A stretch of 64,000 nucleotides of DNA from G965237725 sp965237725 (lineage in GTDB: Bacteria > Pseudomonadota > Gammaproteobacteria > Arenicellales > Poriferihabitantaceae), in the NCBI GenBank assembly GCA_965237725.1, contig OZ250151.1, forward strand, positions 372,001 to 436,000, written 5' to 3'. The position numbers and the translations under genes were made by a program. Positions 7,986 to 15,998 of the stretch are shown piece by piece. The notes under the pieces are model-generated. The model did not search any database, was not told the origin of the DNA, and saw only the letters and a list, made by a program, of their open reading frames with translations. How positions within the stretch are numbered: position 1 is the first letter of the stretch; each line of letters begins with the position of its first letter.

Positions 7986-8366
7986 TTAGCTTAATATCTC
8001 CTTTACTTCAGTCAGTTCAGCGACCAACTGGGAGATCATTTTTGATGCATCTGCGCTACTGGTTGTTTCAGGCACTGCGGCACCATCTTCCGTTGAAACT
8101 AGATCCAGTCGCGTCCGCGCACCACTAATCGTGAACCCCTGAACATAAAGCAATTTACGAATTTCCCGGATTAACTGTACTTCGTGACGTTGATAATATC
8201 GCCGATTTCCGCGACGTTTCACGGGTTTCAGTTGAGGAAATTCCTGTTCCCAATATCGCAGTACGTGGGGTTTAACCTCGCAGAGTTTGCTGACTTCACC
8301 TATGGTGAAATATCGTTTTGTTGGGATTGGTGGGAGTTCAAAACCACCTGGATCGAGCATGGTCAT
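7986..8366 (-). CDS. MerR-family transcriptional regulator
   Basis: The 126-aa protein has a MerR winged-helix N-terminus. YFTIGEVSKLCEV (19-31) and VLRYWEQEF (35-43) form the HTH, and the wing follows with RRGNRRYYQ. A short helical tail replaces an effector domain, and no metal-binding cysteine cluster is visible. This MerR-like gene is a constant neighbour of ihfA in gammaproteobacteria; its target is not known to me. Its ATG shares one base with the ihfA stop (TAATG), so the two are coupled. Confidence 0.9.
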   Translation of the reverse strand: MTMLDPGGFELPPIPTKRYFTIGEVSKLCEVKPHVLRYWEQEFPQLKPVKRRGNRRYYQRHEVQLIREIRKLLYVQGFTISGARTRLDLVSTEDGAAVPETTSSADASKMISQLVAELTEVKEILS

Positions 8367-8686
8367 TATCGTGTACGTCCGAGTCTCTGGGTTAATTCAA
8401 ATGAATTTTGCACAACATTCTCTTTCAGTTTTTGGCTAGACCTAAAGGTAACCACTCTTCTGGCAGATATGGCCACTTCTTCCCCTGTTTTCGGGTTGCG
8501 CCCAGGCCGAGAGGTTTTATCCCGAAGGGTAAAGCTACCAAACCCGGAAAGCTTAACTGAGGATCCATTTTCCAGAGACTCACGGATTTTTTCGAAAAAC
8601 AATTCAACGAAATCCTTCGCCTCCCGCTTGTTTAATCCAACCTCATCAAACAAGGTGTTGCCCAAATCTGCCTTTGTTACCGTCAT
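8366..8686 (-). CDS. ihfA: integration host factor subunit alpha
   Basis: This 106-aa DNABII protein pairs with IHF-beta (encoded at 53.1-53.5 kb) to bend DNA sharply in replication, recombination and transcription. GFGSFTLRDK (48-57) and the DNA-contacting arm GRNPKTGEE (62-70) with its intercalating Pro65 are present. I chose the ATG at 8686, one codon inside a TTG, because family members begin MTVTKA or similar. It lies 55 bp downstream of pheT, the standard order. Confidence 0.95.
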   Translation of the reverse strand: MTVTKADLGNTLFDEVGLNKREAKDFVELFFEKIRESLENGSSVKLSGFGSFTLRDKTSRPGRNPKTGEEVAISARRVVTFRSSQKLKENVVQNSFELTQRLGRTR

Positions 8687-8741
8687 CAATCTAGTTATTA
8701 GCTATTAATTTTCAACTATCGAAATTATTGTATTAAACATT

Positions 8742-11129
8742 TTATGTTCGTAGCTGTGCGCCCAATTTTTGTTCGAGTACCCCAACCACATTTTTTGTGA
8801 TGGCTTCCACATCCGAAGATGTAAGATTGCTTGATTCTGACTGGAAGGTCAAGCTGAAAGCGAAACTTTTCTTATTACTTTGTAAATTTTTTCCTTGATA
8901 AATGTCAAAAAGTTCTAACTTTTTAAGTAAATCACCTGCTGTAGAACGCACTAAATCCATAACTGTATCAATCTCGACCTTCTCATCCACAAGAATTGCA
9001 AGATCCCTTTGAACCGAAGGAAACTTTGAAATATTAGAAAATCCAGGTAGCCGCGAAGTCAAAAGCGGGTCCAGATTCACTTCAAATAAATATACCGACT
9101 GATCCAAGTCCAGTAATTTCTGGTGCTTGGGATGTAACTTTCCAATAGTTCCGATGGCTTCGTTATTTTGATGAATTTCGGCGCTCTGACCTGGCTGCAA
9201 TGACGGATGTTGGGCCGGGTTAAAGCCGAATTTAGTGCCAAAGGCAGTCATATTGAGCAAGGATTCCAGGTCCGATTTGAGGTCAAAAAAATCAACCTCG
9301 ATTGCCGCAGACCCCCATTGCCTGGGCATGGATTCACCACTGACTAATCCAGCTATACGAGCAATTTCCCGGCTCCCAGTTCGGGTTTTTGCCTTGAGAA
9401 AAACATGGCCAGTTTCAAATAATCGAACCCGGTTTTCCTGGCGATTTAAATTAGTCTGCAATGCTTCAAGCAATCCCGGCCACAAACTCTGACGCATAAC
9501 CGACATATTATCCGAGATCGGATTAGCCAGGGGGATGGCATTAGTCATATCTAACAATTGAGCCTGGGTCGCGGGATCTACAAAGCTATAGGTAATGGCC
9601 TCATGATATCCGCGATGAATCAAATTTTGTTTTAACGCATAGATGGACAGGTTTGCTTCAGGGTGAGCACCTATTCTCGATTCAGAGTTTGGCATCCTCG
9701 GCGGGACTTTATCAAAACCATAACACCGGCCAATTTCTTCCACCAAATCATGCTGGGCAGATAGATCAAATCGCCAGCTCGGTGGCGTCACCTGCCAACC
9801 ACTTTTTAAAACCCTGACTTTCATTCCCAGGTTTTTGAATATGGAATTGATTTTTGATACTGGCACGGTGATCCCCAAAATCCGCTTAACTTCCGACTTG
9901 TCGAATTTGATCGTTGGCAATTTTGGTAATGCCGACTTATTAACCCCATGAGTAATCGGCCCAGCCTGACCTCCTGCTATTTCCAATACCAGTTGGGTGG
10001 CTCGCTCCATAGCCTTAACCTGAAGTTCAAAGTCGACCCCTCTTTCGAATCGATGGGAGGCATCGGTGTGCATGCCCAGCTGCCGCGCTTTACCGAGAAT
10101 GACATTGGGAGAAAAATAGGCTGCTTCGAGATATAGATTAGTGGTGGCATCTGAAATAGCGGAATTTTCTCCCCCCATGATTCCGGCCAATGCGATGGCT
10201 TTTTTCTTGTCGGCGATGACCAGATTTTCTGGGCTCAGTTTTGCCGTACTGCCGTCGAGTAATTTTAATTTCTCACCCTTGGTGGCAAGTCGAACCACGA
10301 TTCCGCCGTGAATTTTGTCGAGATCAAAACCATGCATGGGTTGCCCGAGATCGTGCATTACATAATTCGTAATATCGACCACAGCATTAATACTGCGCAT
10401 TCCCGAACGACGCAACCGTTCTACCATCCAGTCCGGGGTTTTTGCGGTCATGTCGATATTGGTCATGGCACGACCAACGTATCGGGGACAGTTTTTGGGC
10501 GATTTTAAAACCACCTTCAAGGCGGTTCTGGTTGATGATTTTATTTTTACAATTTTTGGTAATTTGTATTTCGAACCGGTGAGAGTCGAAACTTCCCTGG
10601 CTACGCCGGCAATGCCCAGGCAATCTCCCCTGTTGGGGGTGAGTTCCAGCGCATACACATTATCAGCCAGATCGAGATAGCTACCGACGCCTTGACCCAG
10701 GTATGCTGATTGGTCAAATTCCAATATCCCTGGGGAAGATTCTTCGAGGCCGAGTTCTGCTGCGGAACACAACATCCCGTTGGACATCATACCTCTTATT
10801 TCACGCTGTAAAACTGTCATCTCTCCAAGTCGGGCGTTGACCAGGGCGACTGCAGTTTTCATACCCAGTGCGGCATTACTTGCCCCACATACGATTGACA
10901 GGTTTTTCGATTTTCCGACATCGACTTCACAAACATTTAACTTGGAGGCATTTTCATGGGGTACCGAATTTACGATTTGACCCACTACAACATTTTTATA
11001 ATTGAGAAGTGGTCCAGCAGCAGTTACAGATTCCACTTCCAGTCCAGCCAGGGTCAGGCCTTCAGACAATTCGTCTGAGCTTATTTTGGGAGAGGTCCAT
11101 TCCCTTAACCAGGATTCGCTTACTAACAT
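8742..11129 (-). CDS. pheT: phenylalanine-tRNA ligase beta subunit
   Basis: At 795 aa it is the usual length for PheT. With PheS it forms the alpha2-beta2 enzyme that charges tRNA-Phe. Visible parts, in order: an N-terminal WL..W segment; the tRNA-binding OB domain with HENASKLNVCEVDVG; the B3/B4 editing region with LTPNRGDCLGI; the B5 domain; the catalytic-like domain; and a C-terminal ferredoxin-fold anticodon-binding domain containing FPSVQRDLAILV. It starts 17 bp after pheS. Confidence 0.96.
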   Translation of the reverse strand: MLVSESWLREWTSPKISSDELSEGLTLAGLEVESVTAAGPLLNYKNVVVGQIVNSVPHENASKLNVCEVDVGKSKNLSIVCGASNAALGMKTAVALVNARLGEMTVLQREIRGMMSNGMLCSAAELGLEESSPGILEFDQSAYLGQGVGSYLDLADNVYALELTPNRGDCLGIAGVAREVSTLTGSKYKLPKIVKIKSSTRTALKVVLKSPKNCPRYVGRAMTNIDMTAKTPDWMVERLRRSGMRSINAVVDITNYVMHDLGQPMHGFDLDKIHGGIVVRLATKGEKLKLLDGSTAKLSPENLVIADKKKAIALAGIMGGENSAISDATTNLYLEAAYFSPNVILGKARQLGMHTDASHRFERGVDFELQVKAMERATQLVLEIAGGQAGPITHGVNKSALPKLPTIKFDKSEVKRILGITVPVSKINSIFKNLGMKVRVLKSGWQVTPPSWRFDLSAQHDLVEEIGRCYGFDKVPPRMPNSESRIGAHPEANLSIYALKQNLIHRGYHEAITYSFVDPATQAQLLDMTNAIPLANPISDNMSVMRQSLWPGLLEALQTNLNRQENRVRLFETGHVFLKAKTRTGSREIARIAGLVSGESMPRQWGSAAIEVDFFDLKSDLESLLNMTAFGTKFGFNPAQHPSLQPGQSAEIHQNNEAIGTIGKLHPKHQKLLDLDQSVYLFEVNLDPLLTSRLPGFSNISKFPSVQRDLAILVDEKVEIDTVMDLVRSTAGDLLKKLELFDIYQGKNLQSNKKSFAFSLTFQSESSNLTSSDVEAITKNVVGVLEQKLGAQLRT

Positions 11130-11146
11130 GAGATAATCATTTAGCG

Positions 11147-12211
11147 CTATTGAAACTGTCTAAGGAAAGAAAGGTCATTACTGAAAAACAACCGCAGGTC
11201 ATTCACCCCGTAGCGCAGCATGGTCAGGCGTTCCACACCCAGCCCAAACGCATAGCCCGCAAATTCCCGGCTATCGATGCCGCCGTGCTTGAGCACCACC
11301 GGATGCACCATGCCGCATCCCAATACCTCAAGCCAACCCGTTTGTTTGCAGATTCGACAACCCTTTCCATCACAAAATACGCAACCCATATCCATTTCAG
11401 CGGAGGGTTCGGTGAAAGGAAAGTAAGATGGCCGAAATCTGACTGCCAGATCTTTTTCAAAAAACTCCTGGATAAAGTGAATCAAAATACCTTTTAAGTC
11501 AGCAAAGGTAATATCTTTGTCGATGGCCAGGCCTTCGAGCTGATGAAACATCGGTGTATGAGTGACATCAGAATCGCATCGATAAACCCGACCTGGAGCA
11601 ATAACCCGAATCGGGGGGCGATTATTTTCCATATAGCGAATCTGCACCGGAGAAGTATGGGTGCGAAGCACCGTATGTTTGTCCAGATAAAACGTATCGT
11701 GCATAGCCCGGGCCGGATGGTTGGCCGGGATATTCAATGCTTCAAAGTTGTGAAAATCGTCTTCAATTTCCGGGCCGGTGGCAACATCAAATCCGAGACG
11801 ATCGAATATATCTTCTATACGTTTAAAACTTCGGGATATGGGATGTAAGGTTCCCGAAACCTGACCTCGTCCGGGTTGGGTAACATCGATGGCTTCACTT
11901 TCAAATTGTCCCGATATTGCATCGACTTCCAGAGTCTGAAGACGAAGATCAAGCCAGTCTGCAATACGAGATTTAACTGCGTTGACTTCCTGTCCAAAGT
12001 CCTTGCGTTGATTATGGGGTAAATTGCCGATGCGTTTGAGCTGTTCAGTTATAACGCCTTTTTTGCCCAGATACTGGACGCGCAATGTATCCAGGTCGCT
12101 CAACGACCCAGCGCCATTTATTGCTTGTTCAGCTAAAGACTGGATGCTGTCCAGGGATTGCACTCCCTGATCTCGTCCTGGCTGATCTTGTCCCGGATTT
12201 TGGTCCTGCAT
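11147..12211 (-). CDS. pheS: phenylalanine-tRNA ligase alpha subunit
   Basis: This is the catalytic subunit of the tRNA-Phe ligase, a class II synthetase. Motif 2 is near 259-274 (FRPSYFPFTEPSAE) and motif 3 at 323-334 (GLGVERLTMLRY). At 354 aa it is longer than the E. coli enzyme (327 aa) for two reasons. First, a polar N-terminal extension (QDQNPGQDQPGRDQG) is encoded by a 15-bp tandem duplication. Second, an insert carries four cysteines (C277, C280, C285, C288) just after motif 2 and could bind zinc; such inserts occur in some bacterial PheS. The true start might be GTG at 12163, which would drop the extension. Confidence 0.95.
   Translation of the reverse strand: MQDQNPGQDQPGRDQGVQSLDSIQSLAEQAINGAGSLSDLDTLRVQYLGKKGVITEQLKRIGNLPHNQRKDFGQEVNAVKSRIADWLDLRLQTLEVDAISGQFESEAIDVTQPGRGQVSGTLHPISRSFKRIEDIFDRLGFDVATGPEIEDDFHNFEALNIPANHPARAMHDTFYLDKHTVLRTHTSPVQIRYMENNRPPIRVIAPGRVYRCDSDVTHTPMFHQLEGLAIDKDITFADLKGILIHFIQEFFEKDLAVRFRPSYFPFTEPSAEMDMGCVFCDGKGCRICKQTGWLEVLGCGMVHPVVLKHGGIDSREFAGYAFGLGVERLTMLRYGVNDLRLFFSNDLSFLRQFQ
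12167..12196. repeat. 15-bp tandem duplication in pheS 5' end
   Basis: Two adjacent 15-bp units (12167-12181 and 12182-12196) differ at two positions and keep the pheS frame. They encode the repeated phrase PGQDQ/PGRDQ in the N-terminal extension. Confidence 0.75.
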
Positions 12212-12312
12212 TTTATAAAGAGCTAAGGTTATAATTCATAACTTAATCATATGGTTACAACGGAATCTTAACCTAACAAGTAAGCAAATGAAATGGGTGC
12301 TCCGAATTATTT

Positions 12313-12332
12313 GGGGCGTATAAATACGCCCC
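12313..12332. other. perfect hairpin between rplT and pheS
   Basis: An eight-base perfect stem (GGGGCGTA/TACGCCCC) with a four-base loop lies in the 137-bp rplT-pheS gap. No T-run follows on the minus strand, so it is not a standard terminator. In enterobacteria this gap carries the phe leader and attenuator; I looked for a Phe-rich leader peptide and found none. Transcript end stabilisation is possible. Confidence 0.5.
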
Positions 12333-12348
12333 AGAAGGGTCTTAACGC

Positions 12349-12708
12349 TTAACTGGATAAGGCCTGTTTAGCCTGTTCCGCTAGATTGCTGAATGCAGGT
12401 TTATCGTTTACCGCCATATCTGCCAGGACTTTGCGATCCAGTTCAATGGCCGCTTTGTTCAAGCCCGCAATTAACTGGCTATAACTGATTCCATTTTCTC
12501 TGGCCGCGGCGTTAATGCGCACAATCCACAAAGCACGAAACTGGCGTTTACGCTGGCGTCGATCGCGATAAGCATATTGTCCGGCTTTATCAACCGCCTG
12601 CTTGGCAACTTTATATAACCGGCTGCGTGCACCGCGATAACCTTTAGCTTGTTTTAAAACTTTTGTGTGACGGGCTTTAGCTGTAACCCCTCTTTTTACT
12701 CTTGGCAT
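12349..12708 (-). CDS. rplT: 50S ribosomal protein L20
   Basis: The 119-aa basic protein starts MPRVKRGVTAKARHTKVL and has the typical RDRRQRKRQFRALWI segment. L20 is needed early in 50S assembly and in E. coli represses its own operon by binding mRNA structures at the infC-rpmI boundary. Here that boundary is disrupted by an insertion, so the control must differ. It follows rpmI after 16 bp. Confidence 0.97.
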   Translation of the reverse strand: MPRVKRGVTAKARHTKVLKQAKGYRGARSRLYKVAKQAVDKAGQYAYRDRRQRKRQFRALWIVRINAAARENGISYSQLIAGLNKAAIELDRKVLADMAVNDKPAFSNLAEQAKQALSS

Positions 12709-12724
12709 ATTCTAAATCTCCGAT

Positions 12725-12922
12725 TTAAGCGTAAGGAAGCAGCTGTTTAAGGGATGCCTGATCGGCAGCATTGACCAGGGCACCAGAACGAAGATGACGT
12801 TTCCGCTTAGTAGATTTCTTGGTCAGAATATGGCGTAAGTGAGATTGGGACCGCTTAAACTTTCCAGACGCAGTCCGCTTGAAGCGCTTTGCAGCACCTC
12901 GATTGGTTTTCATTTTTGGCAT
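12725..12922 (-). CDS. rpmI: 50S ribosomal protein L35
   Basis: The 65-aa protein starts MPKMKTNRGAAKRFKRT. The ATG at 12922 was chosen over an in-frame ATG 13 codons upstream because all family members begin at this point. The protein is very basic, as expected for a 50S component. infC, normally just upstream, lies about 2.5 kb away, so a local promoter in 12923-13100 is likely, although I see no convincing consensus boxes. Confidence 0.96.
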   Translation of the reverse strand: MPKMKTNRGAAKRFKRTASGKFKRSQSHLRHILTKKSTKRKRHLRSGALVNAADQASLKQLLPYA

Positions 12923-13104
12923 GTTGGACTCCAGTATTGGGTAGTGAATTGAACACCACATTTAATTAACTTATAGCGATGGTAGTTCTGGAATAGACTA
13001 CTTCTCGCTTTGTGATAACCCGAAATAAATCGGATCGCGATTCTACAACAAATTTGAATAATAAACCCGGTTTTTTAGCCAAAATCCGGCATCTGATTTG
13101 GTGG

Positions 13105-13377
13105 TCATTTCCTGCTTTTTTGCTGTCCGACCAGAAAATTCAAAAAATGGCTGGTTAAACTGGATCTTGGGGTATTAGCATGCCACACACCGTATACAGG
13201 CACAGGATCGAGTTTCCATTGGGGCAATACCTCCACCAAATAACCTGATTCGAGATCATCCTCCACCATAAACAACGGCGGCGTGCCTAAACCCAAACCT
13301 GCTTTTAAAAATTGACACATGGCATCCGCACTGTCTACCCTGATCCTCGAATCAAATCGCCTAAAATACAGAAGACC
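13105..13377 (-). pseudogene. LysR-type regulator, C-terminal remnant
   Basis: The readable peptide runs from about 13377 (LYFRRFDSRIRVDSADAM) into QFLKAGLGLGTPPLFMVEDD and PQWKLDPVPVYGVW. This is the C-terminal end of a LysR substrate-binding domain. The HTH and most of the effector domain are missing. The remnant begins exactly where the SDR gene ends (the two overlap by about 17 bp), which marks a recombination junction. Confidence 0.75.
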
Positions 13378-14122
13378 CCCTTTGGCTACCTCCAGTTAGG
13401 TGTAGCGCGGTTCCGGATATCCATCGCGCAGCAGGGCTCGCCAGATACAACACGGCCTGACCTATGTCTTCGGGCCTCCCCAAGCCGAGGGGATAGGGCA
13501 TAATTTTTGCTTCACGCGTAGTCGAATCCCAGCCAAATTCTCTCGATTCTACTAGTGCCGGTAATATCGCATTTACACGGACACCCTTTTCTGCAACCTG
13601 CGCTGATAATGCGGTTGTGAGTCCTAACAATCCCGATTTGCTAGCGTTGTAGGCTGGCGACAATCCTTTCTCCCCATGGCGCGCGGATTGTGAACTAATA
13701 TTGATAATGCAGCCACTACCTGTCTTGAGCATGGGTCTTAGTGCGGCCCTCGAACAATAAAATGCCCCACCGAGATTTACTGCTATTGTACGCTCCCATT
13801 CTTCATTGGTGAGATCCCAGGCATTACCATCGGGTGCATCAATAGCAGCATTGTTGACCAGGATATCAACGTTTCCATAGGTTTTTTCAGCGAATTCAAT
13901 AAGGCTTTCACATTGCGCAGGCTGGCTAATATCCATAACTATTTTCACGGCCTCTCCGCCCAAAGACCGAATTTCATCCACAACGGTTGATCCATCCTGG
14001 ATATCTCCTACAACAATTCTAACGCCTGACCGGGCAAGCACCAGTGCGATTCCTCTGCCAATACCCTGCACGGCACCTGTAACAACCGCCACTTTTCCTT
14101 CCAGGCCAACACTATTGTTCAC
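13361..14122 (-). CDS. SDR-family oxidoreductase
   Basis: This 253-aa classical short-chain dehydrogenase/reductase has a cofactor motif TGAVQGIG (15-22), structural NNAA (90-93), catalytic Ser near 143 (NISS) and Y158-x3-K162 (YNASK). Asp at the end of the second strand (VVGD) suggests NAD(H) preference. The substrate cannot be told. It lies in the insertion between infC and rpmI, next to the LysR remnant, so it is probably acquired. An ATG start with nearby upstream purines is plausible. Confidence 0.9.
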   Translation of the reverse strand: MNNSVGLEGKVAVVTGAVQGIGRGIALVLARSGVRIVVGDIQDGSTVVDEIRSLGGEAVKIVMDISQPAQCESLIEFAEKTYGNVDILVNNAAIDAPDGNAWDLTNEEWERTIAVNLGGAFYCSRAALRPMLKTGSGCIINISSQSARHGEKGLSPAYNASKSGLLGLTTALSAQVAEKGVRVNAILPALVESREFGWDSTTREAKIMPYPLGLGRPEDIGQAVLYLASPAARWISGTALHLTGGSQRGSSVF

Positions 14123-14240
14123 ACTTTTTTCCTCTCTTAAAAAATTTACTATTGAACATTGCTAGCAACATACGAACCTTTTCAAATTTCAAAATTACAA
14201 ACGAAAATGGACGATATTGCGATTGAACAATTGACCAACT

Positions 14241-15149
14241 CTACCTGATAAAAAATTTCTCTACAGCAGATGAGCGCTCAATATGCCCTTTATTGCGCTG
14301 CTCCTGAGACACATACCTTCCACCTAAACCAGTTGTTTTATTTATATCAATCAACTCTGGCTTTCCGTTATGGAGGACGTAGTCAATTTTTCCATAGTCC
14401 AAATTAAACTTCTTTTTCCAATTGTAAACCGCTGGATGGGGTTCGAGAGGCTCTACAATAGAACTAGGCTCTGCTTTAACGATAGGGTCAAGGGATAATA
14501 TTCGTCGACAGGTAAATTTATCACCAAAAAAGATAAACATTCTCAAGCAATAATAGTCTCCCTCAATTTCCGGAATAAATCGTTCCACGACGAAATCTTT
14601 ATCAGACAGTAATTCTTTTGGCACGCTGCCGACGTTATCAAATATTTTATATGGGCGCCTTGATTTCATACCACCCAAGGCGTGTATACATCGCATCACC
14701 GATGCATTTTTATAAATTTTCTTTGGGTAATCCAATAAATATTCGGGTAATCCGGCAAAATTTAAATCTGTTTTAACTATAACCGGACCACTCCAATCGT
14801 CATCAGGCGTTACCAGGTTTTCTGAAATTACGGATTTACGAATGTCCTTAATTCCACCGTTTACAACAGCAGGAAAGTTTCTGGCGTACTCAAGATACTT
14901 TTCCGGGACGACTGATAAATCGACATGTACAAAAACGAGGTCAGCGGCAACGTGATTTTTTACCCCAAACTGGAATATGACCTTGTAGCCCATTTCGCGC
15001 CAGATCCTGGCAAAATCAAAAACTACTGATGAGCGAATGCTGAGTCGATTCGAGTTCTCATGAAACAAGATAAGAATTTTTCTTTTCAATTGGGCACCCA
15101 CCTTTACAAAACATAACGGCAAATCTGTCTCTTTGTTTAGAGCCGCCAA
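14241..15149 (-). CDS. ATP-grasp-like protein of unknown substrate
   Basis: The ~300-aa protein has an ATP-grasp outline: GPVIVKTDLNFAG (nucleotide-binding Lys strand), DFVVERFIPE with a following strand (YYCLRMFIFFG), and a C-terminal metal-binding strand DYVLHNGKPELIDIN. ATP-grasp enzymes ligate carboxylates to amines or thiols via acyl phosphates. I cannot assign a substrate. No ATG fits the start; the TTG at 15149 is the outermost choice, and a GTG 15 codons inside is equally possible. It sits in the insertion between infC and rpmI with no partner gene except the SDR. Confidence 0.65.
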   Translation of the reverse strand: MAALNKETDLPLCFVKVGAQLKRKILILFHENSNRLSIRSSVVFDFARIWREMGYKVIFQFGVKNHVAADLVFVHVDLSVVPEKYLEYARNFPAVVNGGIKDIRKSVISENLVTPDDDWSGPVIVKTDLNFAGLPEYLLDYPKKIYKNASVMRCIHALGGMKSRRPYKIFDNVGSVPKELLSDKDFVVERFIPEIEGDYYCLRMFIFFGDKFTCRRILSLDPIVKAEPSSIVEPLEPHPAVYNWKKKFNLDYGKIDYVLHNGKPELIDINKTTGLGGRYVSQEQRNKGHIERSSAVEKFFIR

Positions 15150-15363
15150 GCATTACATCCAACAATTTTTTCCGGGCCGAAAATCAGAGTTCTGCCTCTG
15201 AATCTAGTCCGTCCATTTTGCAAGGAAAATGGGGCATGTAAAACAGAGGCCAAACCCGGTCGAGTACTAAAAACATTCTCGAACAAGCTAATGCTTCAAT
15301 GAGTATATAGTAGAAGTCGATTAAATTACGACGATTGGCAGTTTACGAGGTAACAACAAGTGG

Positions 15364-15395
15364 TCAAAACAATCGGTTTAGATGCAAACCGGATT
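15364..15395 (-). terminator. putative terminator after infC
   Basis: On the minus strand a stem of GGTTT/AAACC with flanking partial pairing (15371-15395) is followed by GTTTTG. It lies a few bases beyond the infC stop. If real, infC transcription ends here and rpmI-rplT-pheST need their own promoter. Confidence 0.45.
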
Positions 15396-15400
15396 GAGAC

Positions 15401-15916
15401 CTAACGTTTTGGTGCCAGTACCATAACCATCTGTCGCCCTTCTAGTGCCGGTGCCTGCTCGACCTCGGCAATATCAAACAGATCTTTTTCAACTCGTTCC
15501 AGCAAGACCAAACCGAGTTCCTTGTGGGCCATTTCCCGACCCCGAAATCGCATAGTGACTTTGGTTTTGTTTCCAGCTTCGAGGAATTCTGTGAGTTTTC
15601 TGACTTTAATATCATAATCACCCACATCTGTTCCTGGGCGGAACTTGATTTCTTTTACCGTGACCTGCTTCTGTTTCTTTTTGGCGTCGTGACGCTTTTT
15701 GCTTTCACTGTAAAGGTGTTTTCCGTAATCCATTACCCGGCATACGGGGGGATCTGCGTTTGGTGAAATCTCGACTAAATCTAGTCCTGATTCCTGGGCA
15801 GCCTCAAGGGCCTCGCTCCGTGTAATAATTCCAAGTTGTTCTCCATCGGATCCAATCACCCGAACTGGGTCGCTTTTAATTTGGTCGTTTACACTTAACT
15901 GTTTAGTTTTTGCTAT
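15401..15916 (-). CDS. infC: translation initiation factor IF-3
   Basis: IF-3 checks initiator tRNA and start codon on the 30S subunit. GEQLGI, the DLVEISPNADPPVCRVMDYG block and the C-terminal EIKFRPGTDVGDYDIK and RFRGREM segments are all present. The frame stays open upstream of any ATG or GTG used at the family's usual N-terminus. A ribosome-binding site GAGGAA (15923-15928) sits six bases before an ATA codon at 15916, giving a 171-aa protein with the N-terminus (M)AKTKQLSVNDQ. Near-cognate AUU or AUA starts that IF-3 itself discriminates against are the known basis of infC autoregulation. It lies 82 bp downstream of thrS. Confidence 0.93.
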   Translation of the reverse strand: MAKTKQLSVNDQIKSDPVRVIGSDGEQLGIITRSEALEAAQESGLDLVEISPNADPPVCRVMDYGKHLYSESKKRHDAKKKQKQVTVKEIKFRPGTDVGDYDIKVRKLTEFLEAGNKTKVTMRFRGREMAHKELGLVLLERVEKDLFDIAEVEQAPALEGRQMVMVLAPKR

Positions 15917-15922
15917 GTCGTA

Positions 15923-15928
15923 TTCCTC
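15923..15928 (-). promoter_or_regulatory. infC ribosome-binding site before AUA start
   Basis: GAGGAA on the minus strand is followed by a six-base spacer and ATA at 15916-15914. It fixes the start and supports a non-canonical initiation codon. Confidence 0.65.
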
Positions 15929-15998
15929 GTTAGGTTATTTGCCACCATTCGTTATACAAAATACCCAGGGCAATTGCGAAACTTCTGTTTCATCTTTT

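Noticed and set aside
7807..7989. Small plus-strand gene over tRNA-Pro
   Set aside because: It is an antisense translation of the tRNA gene.
12212..12348. Phe leader peptide and attenuator for pheST
   Set aside because: The hairpin at 12313-12332 lacks a T-run, and no short Phe-rich reading frame is visible on the minus strand.
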